From positions 1 to 34,918 of the forward strand of contig WQYP01000026.1 of the NCBI GenBank assembly GCA_009781185.1: a DNA stretch of 34,918 nucleotides, written 5' to 3'. The notes under the pieces are model-generated. The model ran no database searches, was not told where the DNA came from, and worked only from the letters and a program-made list of their open reading frames with translations. This DNA comes from Phycisphaerales bacterium. GTDB lineage: Bacteria > Planctomycetota > Phycisphaerae > WQYP01. Position numbers and translations under genes: made by a program. This document shows positions 25,715 to 33,254 of the stretch, one piece after another; position 1 is the stretch's first letter, and each line of letters opens with the position of its first letter.

Positions 25715-26032
25715 GTGGACGCCCTGAAACAACTTCAAAGCCTGCAGGTGAACCCCACCGCCCCCGGCATCTCGTCGCCGCAGACGCAAACGTCCCAGGT
25801 GACCGGCGAAGGCGAGAGCTTCAAAGACGTTCTCATGAAGAACCTCAACGAAGTCAATCAGATGCAGCAGGACGCGGACAAGCAGGTCGCGGACTTCGTC
25901 AGTGGCCGCACCAACAACCTCGGCGAAGTCATCTCCGCCACCCAAAAAGCCTCCATGGCCTTCTCCATGCTCACGCAGATCCGCAACACACTCCAGAACA
26001 CCTACGACGAACTGAAGAACCTGCGGATCTGA
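25715..26032 (+). CDS. fliE: Flagellar hook-basal body complex protein FliE
   Basis: FliE joins the MS ring to the rod. The 105-aa product has the family pattern: SFKDVLMKNLNEVNQMQQDADKQ followed by NLGEVISATQKASMAFSMLTQIRNTL and a short C-terminal helix. GTG 25715 is chosen because AAGGA (25704-25708) lies 6 nt upstream. The longer frame beginning in the F1 repeat at 25682 would only translate repeat sequence. It ends the visible flagellar operon; the gene beyond is on the other strand. Confidence 0.94.
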   Translation: MDALKQLQSLQVNPTAPGISSPQTQTSQVTGEGESFKDVLMKNLNEVNQMQQDADKQVADFVSGRTNNLGEVISATQKASMAFSMLTQIRNTLQNTYDELKNLRI

Positions 26033-26096
26033 AGAAGCCAGTAGCCAGAAGTTTTGAATAAGCCGCAGGCTTAAAACCTTCTGGCTACTGGCTTCT
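26033..26096. terminator. Heptamer-built hairpin between convergent genes, probable bidirectional terminator
   Basis: AGAAGCCAGTAGCCAGAAG (26033-26051) and its exact inverse (26078-26096) form a perfect 19-bp stem. The left arm is followed by TTTT and the right arm is preceded by AAAA. It is made of GAAGCCA/GTAGCCA words, like the recJ array. It separates fliE from the convergent dehydrogenase gene. Confidence 0.7.
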
Positions 26097-26107
26097 GGCT
26101 TCTTCAC

Positions 26108-27130
26108 TCACGTTCGCGATTGATTTGCGTACTGCGCTTCCGTGACCACATTCTGCAACGTCTGGCCCTTCAGATACCGTTCCACTTCATCGATCGCCTC
26201 GTCGCCCAGCAGCGGCCATTGGTCGTGCGTGGGACCGGCGATGTGATGCGTCAGCGTGACGTTGCTGAGCCTGTGCAGCGGATGGTCCGCCGGCAGCGGT
26301 TCCGGATGCGTGACGTCGAGGTAAACAGCGATTTTTCCGTCGGCGCAGACGCGGGCAAGGGCGTCGTGGTCGATGATGATGCCGCGGGCGGTATTCACCA
26401 GGATTGCGCCGGGCTTGAGCATCCGCAGGCGTGTTTCGTTGAGAATATTTTCGGTTGCGGGCGTGCCAGGGGCGTGCAGGCTGACCACGTCGCTGGTCCG
26501 CATCAGTTCGTCGAGTTCGACTTTTTTGGCGCCAAGCGACGCGATTTTGTCGGCGGGCACGTACGGGTCATAAGCTACAATTTCGCAGCGGAACGGGCGT
26601 AGCAGTTCGATGGTCTGGCGGCCGATGATGCCAAGGCCGACCAATCCGACGCGTTTGCCCATCAGAGCAAATCCGCCGCGGGTGAAAGTGTAGAAGGGGG
26701 AGGTGCCTTTGAGTTCCGGCCGGACGTGAGTGTTGAAGCGGCGAAGGCCGTTGAGCATGAGGCAGACGGAGAATTCAGCGACGGCGAAGGACATGAGCCG
26801 CATGACATTTGTGACCTTTACGCCGCGTTTCCAGGCGTCAATATCCACCCCGGCGACCGAGCCTGCGGAATGCGCAATGAGCTTGAGCTTCGGGTTGGCG
26901 TCGAGCACCTCAGGCGTGACCCTCGGATGGCCCCAGCAGGTGATCAGGATGTCCGCCCCGCCATTTTTTTTGCAGGTAGCGATGAATTTTTCGACAGGTT
27001 CGGGCCGCACCCAGGGGACCCAGTGCAATTGGTGACCGTGATCCTTGGCGAGCTTTTCCAGACGAGACCAGGTAGGGGGGGTGAAGCAGCGATCACGGGA
27101 TTCCTGCGAGAAACTGGCGATGATGTTCAT
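26108..27130 (-). CDS. D-isomer-specific 2-hydroxyacid dehydrogenase (NAD-dependent)
   Basis: The 340-aa enzyme has the two-domain fold of the phosphoglycerate/glycerate dehydrogenase superfamily. The nucleotide-binding motif GLGIIG is at about residues 165-170. Downstream NTARG holds the substrate Arg, HPEPLP the conserved Glu and HHIAG the catalytic His. It should interconvert a 2-hydroxyacid and a 2-oxoacid using NAD(H); the substrate is not evident. AAGG lies upstream of ATG 27130. Coding-strand C7 (27075-27081) encodes Pro-Pro near the N-terminus. It is convergent with fliE and is not part of the flagellar operon. Confidence 0.9.
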   Translation of the reverse strand: MNIIASFSQESRDRCFTPPTWSRLEKLAKDHGHQLHWVPWVRPEPVEKFIATCKKNGGADILITCWGHPRVTPEVLDANPKLKLIAHSAGSVAGVDIDAWKRGVKVTNVMRLMSFAVAEFSVCLMLNGLRRFNTHVRPELKGTSPFYTFTRGGFALMGKRVGLVGLGIIGRQTIELLRPFRCEIVAYDPYVPADKIASLGAKKVELDELMRTSDVVSLHAPGTPATENILNETRLRMLKPGAILVNTARGIIIDHDALARVCADGKIAVYLDVTHPEPLPADHPLHRLSNVTLTHHIAGPTHDQWPLLGDEAIDEVERYLKGQTLQNVVTEAQYANQSRT

Positions 27131-27173
27131 GGCGTACCTTTCAGTATGAGAACGTCACGCATCATAAATGACG

Positions 27174-27333
27174 AAGAAGTTAGAAGCCAGAAGTAGCCAG
27201 AAGGGGTGACAGGGTGACAAGGTGAAGGGGTGACAAGGAGCTCCGCGTAGTAACGCGGAGGTTTGTTTTCGGATTCCCCACCACCACCGCGTTGCCACGC
27301 GGTGCTCCCTGTTACCTTGTCACCCCTTCAGGC
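27174..27333. repeat. Nested mirror-image repeat module upstream of terC
   Basis: Three shells are visible. The outer shell is GAAGCCA words (27174-27203) against AGGCTTCTT (27330 region). The middle shell is GGTGACAA-type words (27204-27236) against TACCTTGTCACCCC (27313-27326). The inner shell is a hairpin of 25-base arms, 27237-27261 and 27284-27308, of the same family as 12393-12462. The module fills the divergent space between the dehydrogenase and terC genes. Confidence 0.8.
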
Positions 27334-27429
27334 TTCTTTGCCTTAGTTTTTTTCGAACGGATTGTCGCATTATTCGAAACAGGCTTTGTTGTAGTTGTCA
27401 CACACGGAGGGATCGCTACAGTCAGATTC

Positions 27430-28503
27430 ATGAATTCGCAGCATCTCATCGCTTTGGGAATCTTCCTCGCGTTCGTCGTGGCGATGCTGGCGTTGGATCT
27501 GTTCGTGCTGCATCGGCGACCGCATGAGATCAAGATGAAGGAGGCGTTGCTCGGAGCGATTTTGCCGGTGATTTTGGCGTTGGCGTTCATGGTGGCGGTG
27601 TATTGGGCTTATGAGCGTCATTTTCTGGGGCTAGGGGTGTTGACGGGTACTGAGAAGGCGGCGGCTAAGTACTATGCGACCAATGGCTGGGACGCGTCGC
27701 TGCTGTTTTTTACCGGGTATCTCGTGGAACTTTCGATGTCCGCGGATAACGTGTTTTTGTTTGTGGTGCTGATGAACTTTTTCGAGGTGCCGCGGGAATT
27801 GCGGCACCGGGTGCTCTTCTGGGGAGTGATTGGGGCGTTGGTGATGCGTGGGATCATGATCGCCGCCGGGGTGGCGCTGCTGACGCAATTCGAGTGGATC
27901 GTTTACGTGTTCGGAGCGTTCCTCATCGCGGTCGGGGTCAAGATGCTCTTTTCTGCGCGGCGGAGTGGAGAGGTCAGCGATCCCGGCAAGTCGTGGGCCG
28001 TCCGCGTGCTGCGGAACATGCTCCCCATCAAGCCCGGTTATGACGGCAAACGCTTCTTCACGCGGGACGACAAAGTAGGAGGGGGGGGGGTGTTGATGGG
28101 CACGAGTCTTCTGCTGGTGCTCGTGTGCATTGAGGTCACGGATCTGATTTTCGCCTTGGATTCGATCTCCGCCATCTTCGGCATCACGCGCGACGGGTTT
28201 CTCATCTTCACGTCCAACGTGTTTGCCGTCATCGGACTTCGCTCGATGTGTTTTCTTCTGGCGGATGCGGTGGATCGGTTCGACTACCTCAAGCCGGGCC
28301 TGGCGGCGATCCTCGGATTCGTGGGCGTCAAGATGGTGCTCCCGGCGTTGGCCGCAGTTTACGGCCACCTGATGGGAACGCCGCCGCCGCAGTGGGACAT
28401 CACCGTGTACGTATCGCTATCCGTGATTGCGGGGGTGCTGGTGGTGGCGGTGGCGATGAGCTTGATATTTCCGCGGCGAGCGGCAGGCAAGCCTGCCGGC
28501 TAA
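27430..28503 (+). CDS. TerC/Alx-family integral membrane protein
   Basis: The 357-aa protein has about nine membrane helices. It shows TerC motifs: LDLFVLHRRPHEI near the N-terminus, LSMSADNVFLFVV, EVTDLIFALDSISAIFGITRD and FTSNVFAVIGLRSMCFLL. The acidic residues within helices suggest metal (Mn) transport, as shown for Alx/TerC relatives. ATG 27430 gives the normal start; the longer frame from 27292 only reads repeat sequence. A 10-G tract (28081-28090) encodes a Gly run in the loop before a helix. The last eight codons and stop (AAGKPAG) come from an F1 repeat copy. Confidence 0.9.
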   Translation: MNSQHLIALGIFLAFVVAMLALDLFVLHRRPHEIKMKEALLGAILPVILALAFMVAVYWAYERHFLGLGVLTGTEKAAAKYYATNGWDASLLFFTGYLVELSMSADNVFLFVVLMNFFEVPRELRHRVLFWGVIGALVMRGIMIAAGVALLTQFEWIVYVFGAFLIAVGVKMLFSARRSGEVSDPGKSWAVRVLRNMLPIKPGYDGKRFFTRDDKVGGGGVLMGTSLLLVLVCIEVTDLIFALDSISAIFGITRDGFLIFTSNVFAVIGLRSMCFLLADAVDRFDYLKPGLAAILGFVGVKMVLPALAAVYGHLMGTPPPQWDITVYVSLSVIAGVLVVAVAMSLIFPRRAAGKPAG

Positions 28504-28508
28504 ATAGT
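28480..28508 (+). repeat. Dispersed palindromic repeat F1, copy 4, overlapping the terC stop
   Basis: CGGCAGGCAAGCCTGCCGGC followed by TAAATAGT is read in frame as the end of the TerC protein, with TAA inside the repeat as the stop codon. Confidence 0.85.
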
Positions 28509-28543
28509 AAAATGCGGCGAAGGCGTTTTTGGCGAGGCTGCTT

Positions 28544-29527
28544 ATGTCACAGGTGATTCGGCCCAGACGGTTACGGACGCATTCACGTTTGCGGGAGATG
28601 GTTGCCGTGTCGCGGCTTGCCGCTTCGGACTTCATTGCCCCGTTGTTCGTGCGGGCAGGCAAAAACATCCGTCAGCCGATCTCTTCCATGCCCGGCGTTT
28701 TCCAACTGTCGGTCGATGCCGCGGTCGAAGAACTCAAACATCTCGAGTCGCTGGGCGTGGGTGCTTACATTCTTTTCGGTGTGACTGAGCCGTCGAAGAA
28801 GGATGCGGTCGGCTCGTATGCACACGATGCTGATAATGAAGTCTGCCGCACACTCAAGGCGACCAAGGATGCCGGCGTGACCATGCTGGCGATCACCGAC
28901 CTGTGTTATTGCGAGTACACCAGCCACGGGCACTGCGGCCCGCTGAAATTGGGTGGGGGGGTAGTCGATAATGATGTCACCGTGGAGCAACTGGGTCGGC
29001 AGGCGGTGCTGCATGCTCGCTGCGGCGCGGACATGGTCGCTCCCTCCGGCATGATGGACAACATGATCGCCGGTATTCGTGAAGCGCTGGACCAGGAAGG
29101 CAAGCTTGATACCGCCATCATGTCGTATGCCGTGAAGTATGCCTCGAGTTTCTATGGGCCGTTTCGTGAAGCCGCCGAATCACCGCCGCAGTTCGGAGAT
29201 CGCAAAACCTATCAAATGGATTTCCGCGGCAGTACCAAAGAAGCACTCAAAGAGGCCGCAATTGACGTAGCCCAAGGCGCAGATCTGATCATCGTCAAGC
29301 CCGGCACAGCCTACCTGGACGTCCTGCGCGCCGTGACCGAAGCGGTCGATGTGCCCACCGCCGTCTATCACGTCTCCGGCGAATACGCCATGATCAAGGC
29401 CGCCGGAACCAACGGCTGGATCGACGAAAAAGCCGTAGTCTTTGAAACCATGCACGCCTTCAAACGCGCCGGCGCCAGCGCAATCTTGACCTACTATGCG
29501 GGGCAACTCGCCCAGTGGCTGAAATGA
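28544..29527 (+). CDS. hemB: Delta-aminolevulinic acid dehydratase (porphobilinogen synthase)
   Basis: HemB condenses two aminolevulinate molecules to porphobilinogen, the first pyrrole of heme synthesis. The 327-aa protein shows the Cys-rich zinc site DLCYCEYTSHGHCG, the two active-site lysines in MSYAVKYASSFYGPF and LIIVKPGTAYLD, and the motif ADMVAPSGMMD. Length is normal. ATG 28544 has GAGG about 8 nt upstream. A 7-G tract (28955-28961) encodes GGG in the loop after the zinc site. It lies 40 bases after terC. Confidence 0.97.
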   Translation: MSQVIRPRRLRTHSRLREMVAVSRLAASDFIAPLFVRAGKNIRQPISSMPGVFQLSVDAAVEELKHLESLGVGAYILFGVTEPSKKDAVGSYAHDADNEVCRTLKATKDAGVTMLAITDLCYCEYTSHGHCGPLKLGGGVVDNDVTVEQLGRQAVLHARCGADMVAPSGMMDNMIAGIREALDQEGKLDTAIMSYAVKYASSFYGPFREAAESPPQFGDRKTYQMDFRGSTKEALKEAAIDVAQGADLIIVKPGTAYLDVLRAVTEAVDVPTAVYHVSGEYAMIKAAGTNGWIDEKAVVFETMHAFKRAGASAILTYYAGQLAQWLK

Positions 29528-29681
29528 TTCGTAAAATTCGTTCAATTCGTAAAATTCGTGGAGGGGGCCTTTCCATACGATGACAGGAGCGAAGGGTGCG
29601 AACCTCTTCCTTCCCGCCACCCCGCAAAGCGGGGTCGCTACCACGAATTTTACGACTTTCACCAATTTTACGAATTTTACG
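29527..29681. repeat. Mirror-image 9-base-period module between hemB and the M16 gene
   Basis: Left arm 29527-29561 consists of TTCGTAAAA/TTCGTTCAA units; right arm 29641-29681 is the inverse. The core holds CCCCGC-AAA-GCGGGG (29620-29634). The arms belong to the same family as those at 12282-12315 and 12468-12508, while the core differs. Confidence 0.85.
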
Positions 29682-29721
29682 CTAAAATGCCTGTGCGTTT
29701 TCCGCGTCTAAGGAGCAAAGC

Positions 29722-30963
29722 GTGTCAGATCGCCCCGAGCAGTTCATTCATCAACTTCCCAACGGCCTGACCTTGGTAGCGGAAAAAATCCCGGCGATAC
29801 GCTCGGCCGCGATGAGTTTCCTGGTCCCCGCGGGAGCGGCATCAGATCCCACCGGCATGGCCGGTGCAGCCGCCGTGACTTCCGATTGGATCTTGCGTGG
29901 CGCAGGAAGCCGCGATAGCCGGGAGTTGACCTCTTATCTCGACGGCTTGGGCGTGCAGCGATCCTGTCGCACCGAAACGGTTTTTCTGCGGTTCGCCGCC
30001 TCGATGTTAGGCAAGAATCTTCTCGCCGTGCTCCCGGTTTATGCGGACATCGTGATGTGGCCGCGGCTTGCCGAAGACGGCTTCGAGCCGGCGAGAGATC
30101 TGGCGCTCCAACAGCTCGACGCCATCGAAGACGAACCCTCTCACAAACTCTCGCTGCTTCTCCGAGAGCGGCATTTCCCCTTCCCCTACGGTCGCCCCAC
30201 AGCCGGCAAACGGGAAGACCTCGAAGCCCTCACTGCCGATCGTCTGCGGGATGATTGCCGTTCACGTTTCACCCCGAGCGGCGCCATTCTCGCCATCGCC
30301 GGCATGTTCGACTGGGACAATCTGGTCAAAGCCGTCGAAGAGGCGTTTGGCAAATGGAACGCTTCGCCCACGACGCCGCTCGTCGAAAAAGCCGCCCCTC
30401 GCGGTTCCGAGCACGTGATGCAGGAGACCAATCAATCGCAGATCGGCCTGGCTTGGGACACCGTCAAAGAAGCACATCCCGATTCCATCCTGATGCAGAC
30501 GGCGATGAGTGTTCTCTCCGGCGGCATGGGTGCCCGTCTGTTCACCGAAATTCGCGAAAAACAAGGCCTGTGTTACTCCGTCCACGCCGGTTACAACTCG
30601 CTGAAAAACATCGGCGCCGTTTTCGGCTATGCCGGCACCGCCCCCGATCGCGCCCAGCAAACCCTCGATTCCTTCCTCATCGAACTCAATCGTCTCGCCG
30701 CTGGTGTGACTCCGGACGAACTCGATCGTGCCAAGATCGGCATGAAGTCCCGCGTGATCATGCAAGGCGAATCCAGCGGCGCCCGTGCCGCCAGCATTGC
30801 TCACGATTTCTACCACTACGGTAGCCCTCGCTCCCTCGACCAATGGCGAACCATCATCGAAGGCGTTACGCTCAATCGCGTCAACGATTTTCTCGCCGCC
30901 AACCCCGTCGGCAAATTGACTGCCGTGACCCTCGGACCATCGGAGCTCAAGGTGCCCTCATAG
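29722..30963 (+). CDS. M16-family (insulinase-like) protein lacking the zinc motif
   Basis: The 413-aa protein has both M16 halves (about 1-200 and 215-413). Where active members carry HxxEH, this one reads AAAVTSDWILRGAG, so the His and Glu zinc ligands are gone. The second half keeps the Arg and Tyr of the substrate site in EIREKQGLCYSVHAGY. In two-subunit bacterial M16B peptidases one chain has HxxEH and the other has the Arg/Tyr pair, so this is probably the second kind; no partner is adjacent. GTG 29722 has AAGGAG 6-7 nt upstream. The stop TAG belongs to the F7 hairpin. Confidence 0.87.
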   Translation: MSDRPEQFIHQLPNGLTLVAEKIPAIRSAAMSFLVPAGAASDPTGMAGAAAVTSDWILRGAGSRDSRELTSYLDGLGVQRSCRTETVFLRFAASMLGKNLLAVLPVYADIVMWPRLAEDGFEPARDLALQQLDAIEDEPSHKLSLLLRERHFPFPYGRPTAGKREDLEALTADRLRDDCRSRFTPSGAILAIAGMFDWDNLVKAVEEAFGKWNASPTTPLVEKAAPRGSEHVMQETNQSQIGLAWDTVKEAHPDSILMQTAMSVLSGGMGARLFTEIREKQGLCYSVHAGYNSLKNIGAVFGYAGTAPDRAQQTLDSFLIELNRLAAGVTPDELDRAKIGMKSRVIMQGESSGARAASIAHDFYHYGSPRSLDQWRTIIEGVTLNRVNDFLAANPVGKLTAVTLGPSELKVPS

Positions 30964-30986
30964 CCTTGCGAGGAATCGCAAGGCTA
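30961..30986. terminator. Hairpin, repeat family F7, copy 2
   Basis: TAGCCTTGCG and CGCAAGGCTA pair perfectly around AGGAAT. The first three bases are the stop codon of the M16 gene. It matches the stem of the copy at 24591-24620. Confidence 0.6.
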
Positions 30987-31060
30987 GAAGTTTCCAGGTT
31001 GATCAATTAGGATGGCGAGGCTTTGGAAGTCTTCTCCCTACCGTCCTTTGGTGAGGTTTC

Positions 31061-33043
31061 ATGGATACACGGCGCCTGCTTAGTACCATTCTTGTCGTGG
31101 GCGTCATGATGCTGGGGTTCAACCTGGTCATGAGCTACCTCGGTGGCGGCAACAAGCATCCGGGCGTGGCGGCGGTGGCGGCGGACGAAATCGTTACACA
31201 GGCGTTTACGATGCCGGCTGAGCCTGTGAATGGCGAAAAACTGATTCGCTTGGGCGATCCGGGGCCGAACTCCCAAGATAAGGTGGCCGTCACCATCAAC
31301 ACTCGCGGCGCGAGCATTGAGAAGGTGGAGTTGAATGTCAACGATTTCGCCAACGAGGTGGTGACGCGTCGCAATCCCACGCGGCGGCCGTTGATCCTGT
31401 TCCAGGCGACGCCCGGATTTGCCAAGCCCTACTCCACGCAGCAGATTCACGTCTGGATGAATGGCCAAGACAAGAGCTTCCCCCCCGGCACCACAGGCAA
31501 TTTTTTGTGGAAGAACGTCAGCGATCCGGCCAATCCGTACGAAGCTCGCTTACAGATCGTGAATGCGGACCCGAATGGCGGCGGCCTGGTGAAGGTCGTG
31601 AAGGTTTTCCGTGTTGATCCGAAGTCGTATGACATCACGATTTCGCATGAAGTGACGAACCTGACGAATGTGCCGTTGCAGGTGGCGATCGATCAATTGG
31701 CGTCGACGGATTTCCCGCAGGATCGTCGTCAGCCGGACGATCGGTTCTATTATGCGGCGGGAATCGATACGACGAAGCGGGCTGTGGTGGCGGACAGATT
31801 CAAACAGGAGCATCAGCAACTGGGATCGGAGAAAACGCCGGCCATGCAGACGATTGGGTATTTCCAGGGCAAGGATCCGCTGGCTTGGGTGGCATCGTCA
31901 GGGCGCCGTTTTTTCACGGCGATCACGCGGCCGATGCCGACGCAGGCATCAACCGAAACGCTGACGTTGTCACGTGACGATAAGACCAGGATTCCGCTGG
32001 TAGATCACGTCGGCAAGGCGGAACTGGTAAGAATGATGCCCGCGGTGGATCCGCGTGATGCGCTGGCGGCGATCACGTTAAACGGTACCGCGTTGACCGT
32101 GCCAGCGAAGAGCGAACTGTCGATGCCGCTGGCGGTTTTCTTTGGGCCTCAGAGGTGGGACGTCTTAGGCGGGGACCCGCACGCTGCGGAAGGCTCCAAC
32201 GAGTGGGCTCGTTATTTTTACAACTACAAGGCGATCCTCCTGGTCCACTCCAGCGGTTGTTCTTCGTGGTGTACGTTCGATTTCCTCGGCGAAGCGCTCC
32301 TCTGGATGCTCCGCAACCTCGCCGCCTACGTCACCTTCGGCAACTACGGATTGGCCATCATCCTCCTGGTCATCATCATCCGCGCCATCCTGCATCCGTT
32401 GACCCGCGCATCGCAGGTCAACATGGCGACGATGGGCAAGAAGATGAAGGACGTCCAGCCGCTCGTTGAGGCCATGAAGAAAAAATACGCCAAGGACAAA
32501 AAGAAGCAGAGCGAAGAGATGATGCGGATTTACCGCGAGAACAACGTCAATCCGGCGGGCGGGGTGATGGGTTGTCTGCCGATGTTGCTGCAGATGCCGA
32601 TCTGGATTGCGATGTTTACGACGGTGCGGACGGATATTGATTTGTTCCAGGCGAGTTTTATTCCGGGGTGGATCAACGATCTGTCGGTGCCTGATAGGAC
32701 GATCACGTTTCCGCCGTTCCATATTCCGCTGATCGGGGCGGAGATTTCGGCGTTGAATGTGCTGCCGCTGCTGCTGGCGGTGGTGATCTTCGTGCAGATG
32801 AAGGTGCAGATGGCCTCTCAGCCCAAGCCCGCCGACGAACAGCAGGCACAGATGCAGAAGATGTCGCAGTACATGTTTTTCCTTTTCCCGCTCTTCATCT
32901 ACAACCAACCCTCCGGCCTGAACCTCTACTACTTCGGCTCAACATTTGCCGGCTTGGTGGACACCTACTTCGTCCGCAAAACGCTCAAACGCAAAGGCAT
33001 CCTGTCCGCGAACGCATCAGCGCTGCCGACACGCGAGGAGTAG
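31061..33043 (+). CDS. yidC: Membrane protein insertase YidC
   Basis: YidC/Oxa1 inserts and folds inner-membrane proteins, alone or with SecYEG. The 660-aa protein has an N-terminal membrane helix (about 5-28), a large periplasmic beta-sandwich (about 50-380) and a conserved C-terminal bundle. The bundle includes the hydrophilic-groove Arg in VIIIRAILHPLTRASQ, MQKMSQYMFFLFPLF and GLNLYYFGSTFAG. The cytoplasmic loop KKMKDVQPLVEAMKKKYAKD is present. GAGG lies upstream of ATG 31061. It precedes mnmE, a frequent bacterial order. Confidence 0.96.
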   Translation: MDTRRLLSTILVVGVMMLGFNLVMSYLGGGNKHPGVAAVAADEIVTQAFTMPAEPVNGEKLIRLGDPGPNSQDKVAVTINTRGASIEKVELNVNDFANEVVTRRNPTRRPLILFQATPGFAKPYSTQQIHVWMNGQDKSFPPGTTGNFLWKNVSDPANPYEARLQIVNADPNGGGLVKVVKVFRVDPKSYDITISHEVTNLTNVPLQVAIDQLASTDFPQDRRQPDDRFYYAAGIDTTKRAVVADRFKQEHQQLGSEKTPAMQTIGYFQGKDPLAWVASSGRRFFTAITRPMPTQASTETLTLSRDDKTRIPLVDHVGKAELVRMMPAVDPRDALAAITLNGTALTVPAKSELSMPLAVFFGPQRWDVLGGDPHAAEGSNEWARYFYNYKAILLVHSSGCSSWCTFDFLGEALLWMLRNLAAYVTFGNYGLAIILLVIIIRAILHPLTRASQVNMATMGKKMKDVQPLVEAMKKKYAKDKKKQSEEMMRIYRENNVNPAGGVMGCLPMLLQMPIWIAMFTTVRTDIDLFQASFIPGWINDLSVPDRTITFPPFHIPLIGAEISALNVLPLLLAVVIFVQMKVQMASQPKPADEQQAQMQKMSQYMFFLFPLFIYNQPSGLNLYYFGSTFAGLVDTYFVRKTLKRKGILSANASALPTREE

Positions 33044-33050
33044 TGGAGAA

Positions 33051-33103
33051 GTTCGAAATTCGAAATTCGAATCAAATTCAAATGTTCGAATGTTCAAATG
33101 ACG
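33051..33103 (+). repeat. Heptamer array (TTCGAAA/TTCAAAT words) after yidC
   Basis: TTCGAAA units run into TTCAAATG-type words similar to those in the module at 23040-23075. It is one-sided, without a visible mirror arm. Confidence 0.7.
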
Positions 33104-33140
33104 CAAACAAACCAGAGCCGCGAACGTAAGCTCGCCACGC

Positions 33141-33223
33141 ACGCCCGAAGGGCGTCAACATACGTAGCCGGGGGTAACGCCCCTAGTTAGCATGCCACCA
33201 CAGTCGTCGTGCCCTGAAAGGGC
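33141..33223. repeat. Cluster of small GC-rich palindromes upstream of mnmE
   Basis: Three short hairpins follow one another: ACGCCC-GAA-GGGCGT (33141-33155), GGGG-TAACG-CCCC (33171-33183) and GCCCT-GAA-AGGGC (33211-33223). They fill the yidC-mnmE space after the heptamer array. Confidence 0.65.
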
Positions 33224-33254
33224 AATACTTCTAACTTCTCTTATCTGTATTTGT

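Noticed and set aside
27292..27429. 46-codon N-terminal extension of TerC
   Set aside because: It begins in the repeat module and precedes the usual TerC start; the family aligns from ATG 27430.
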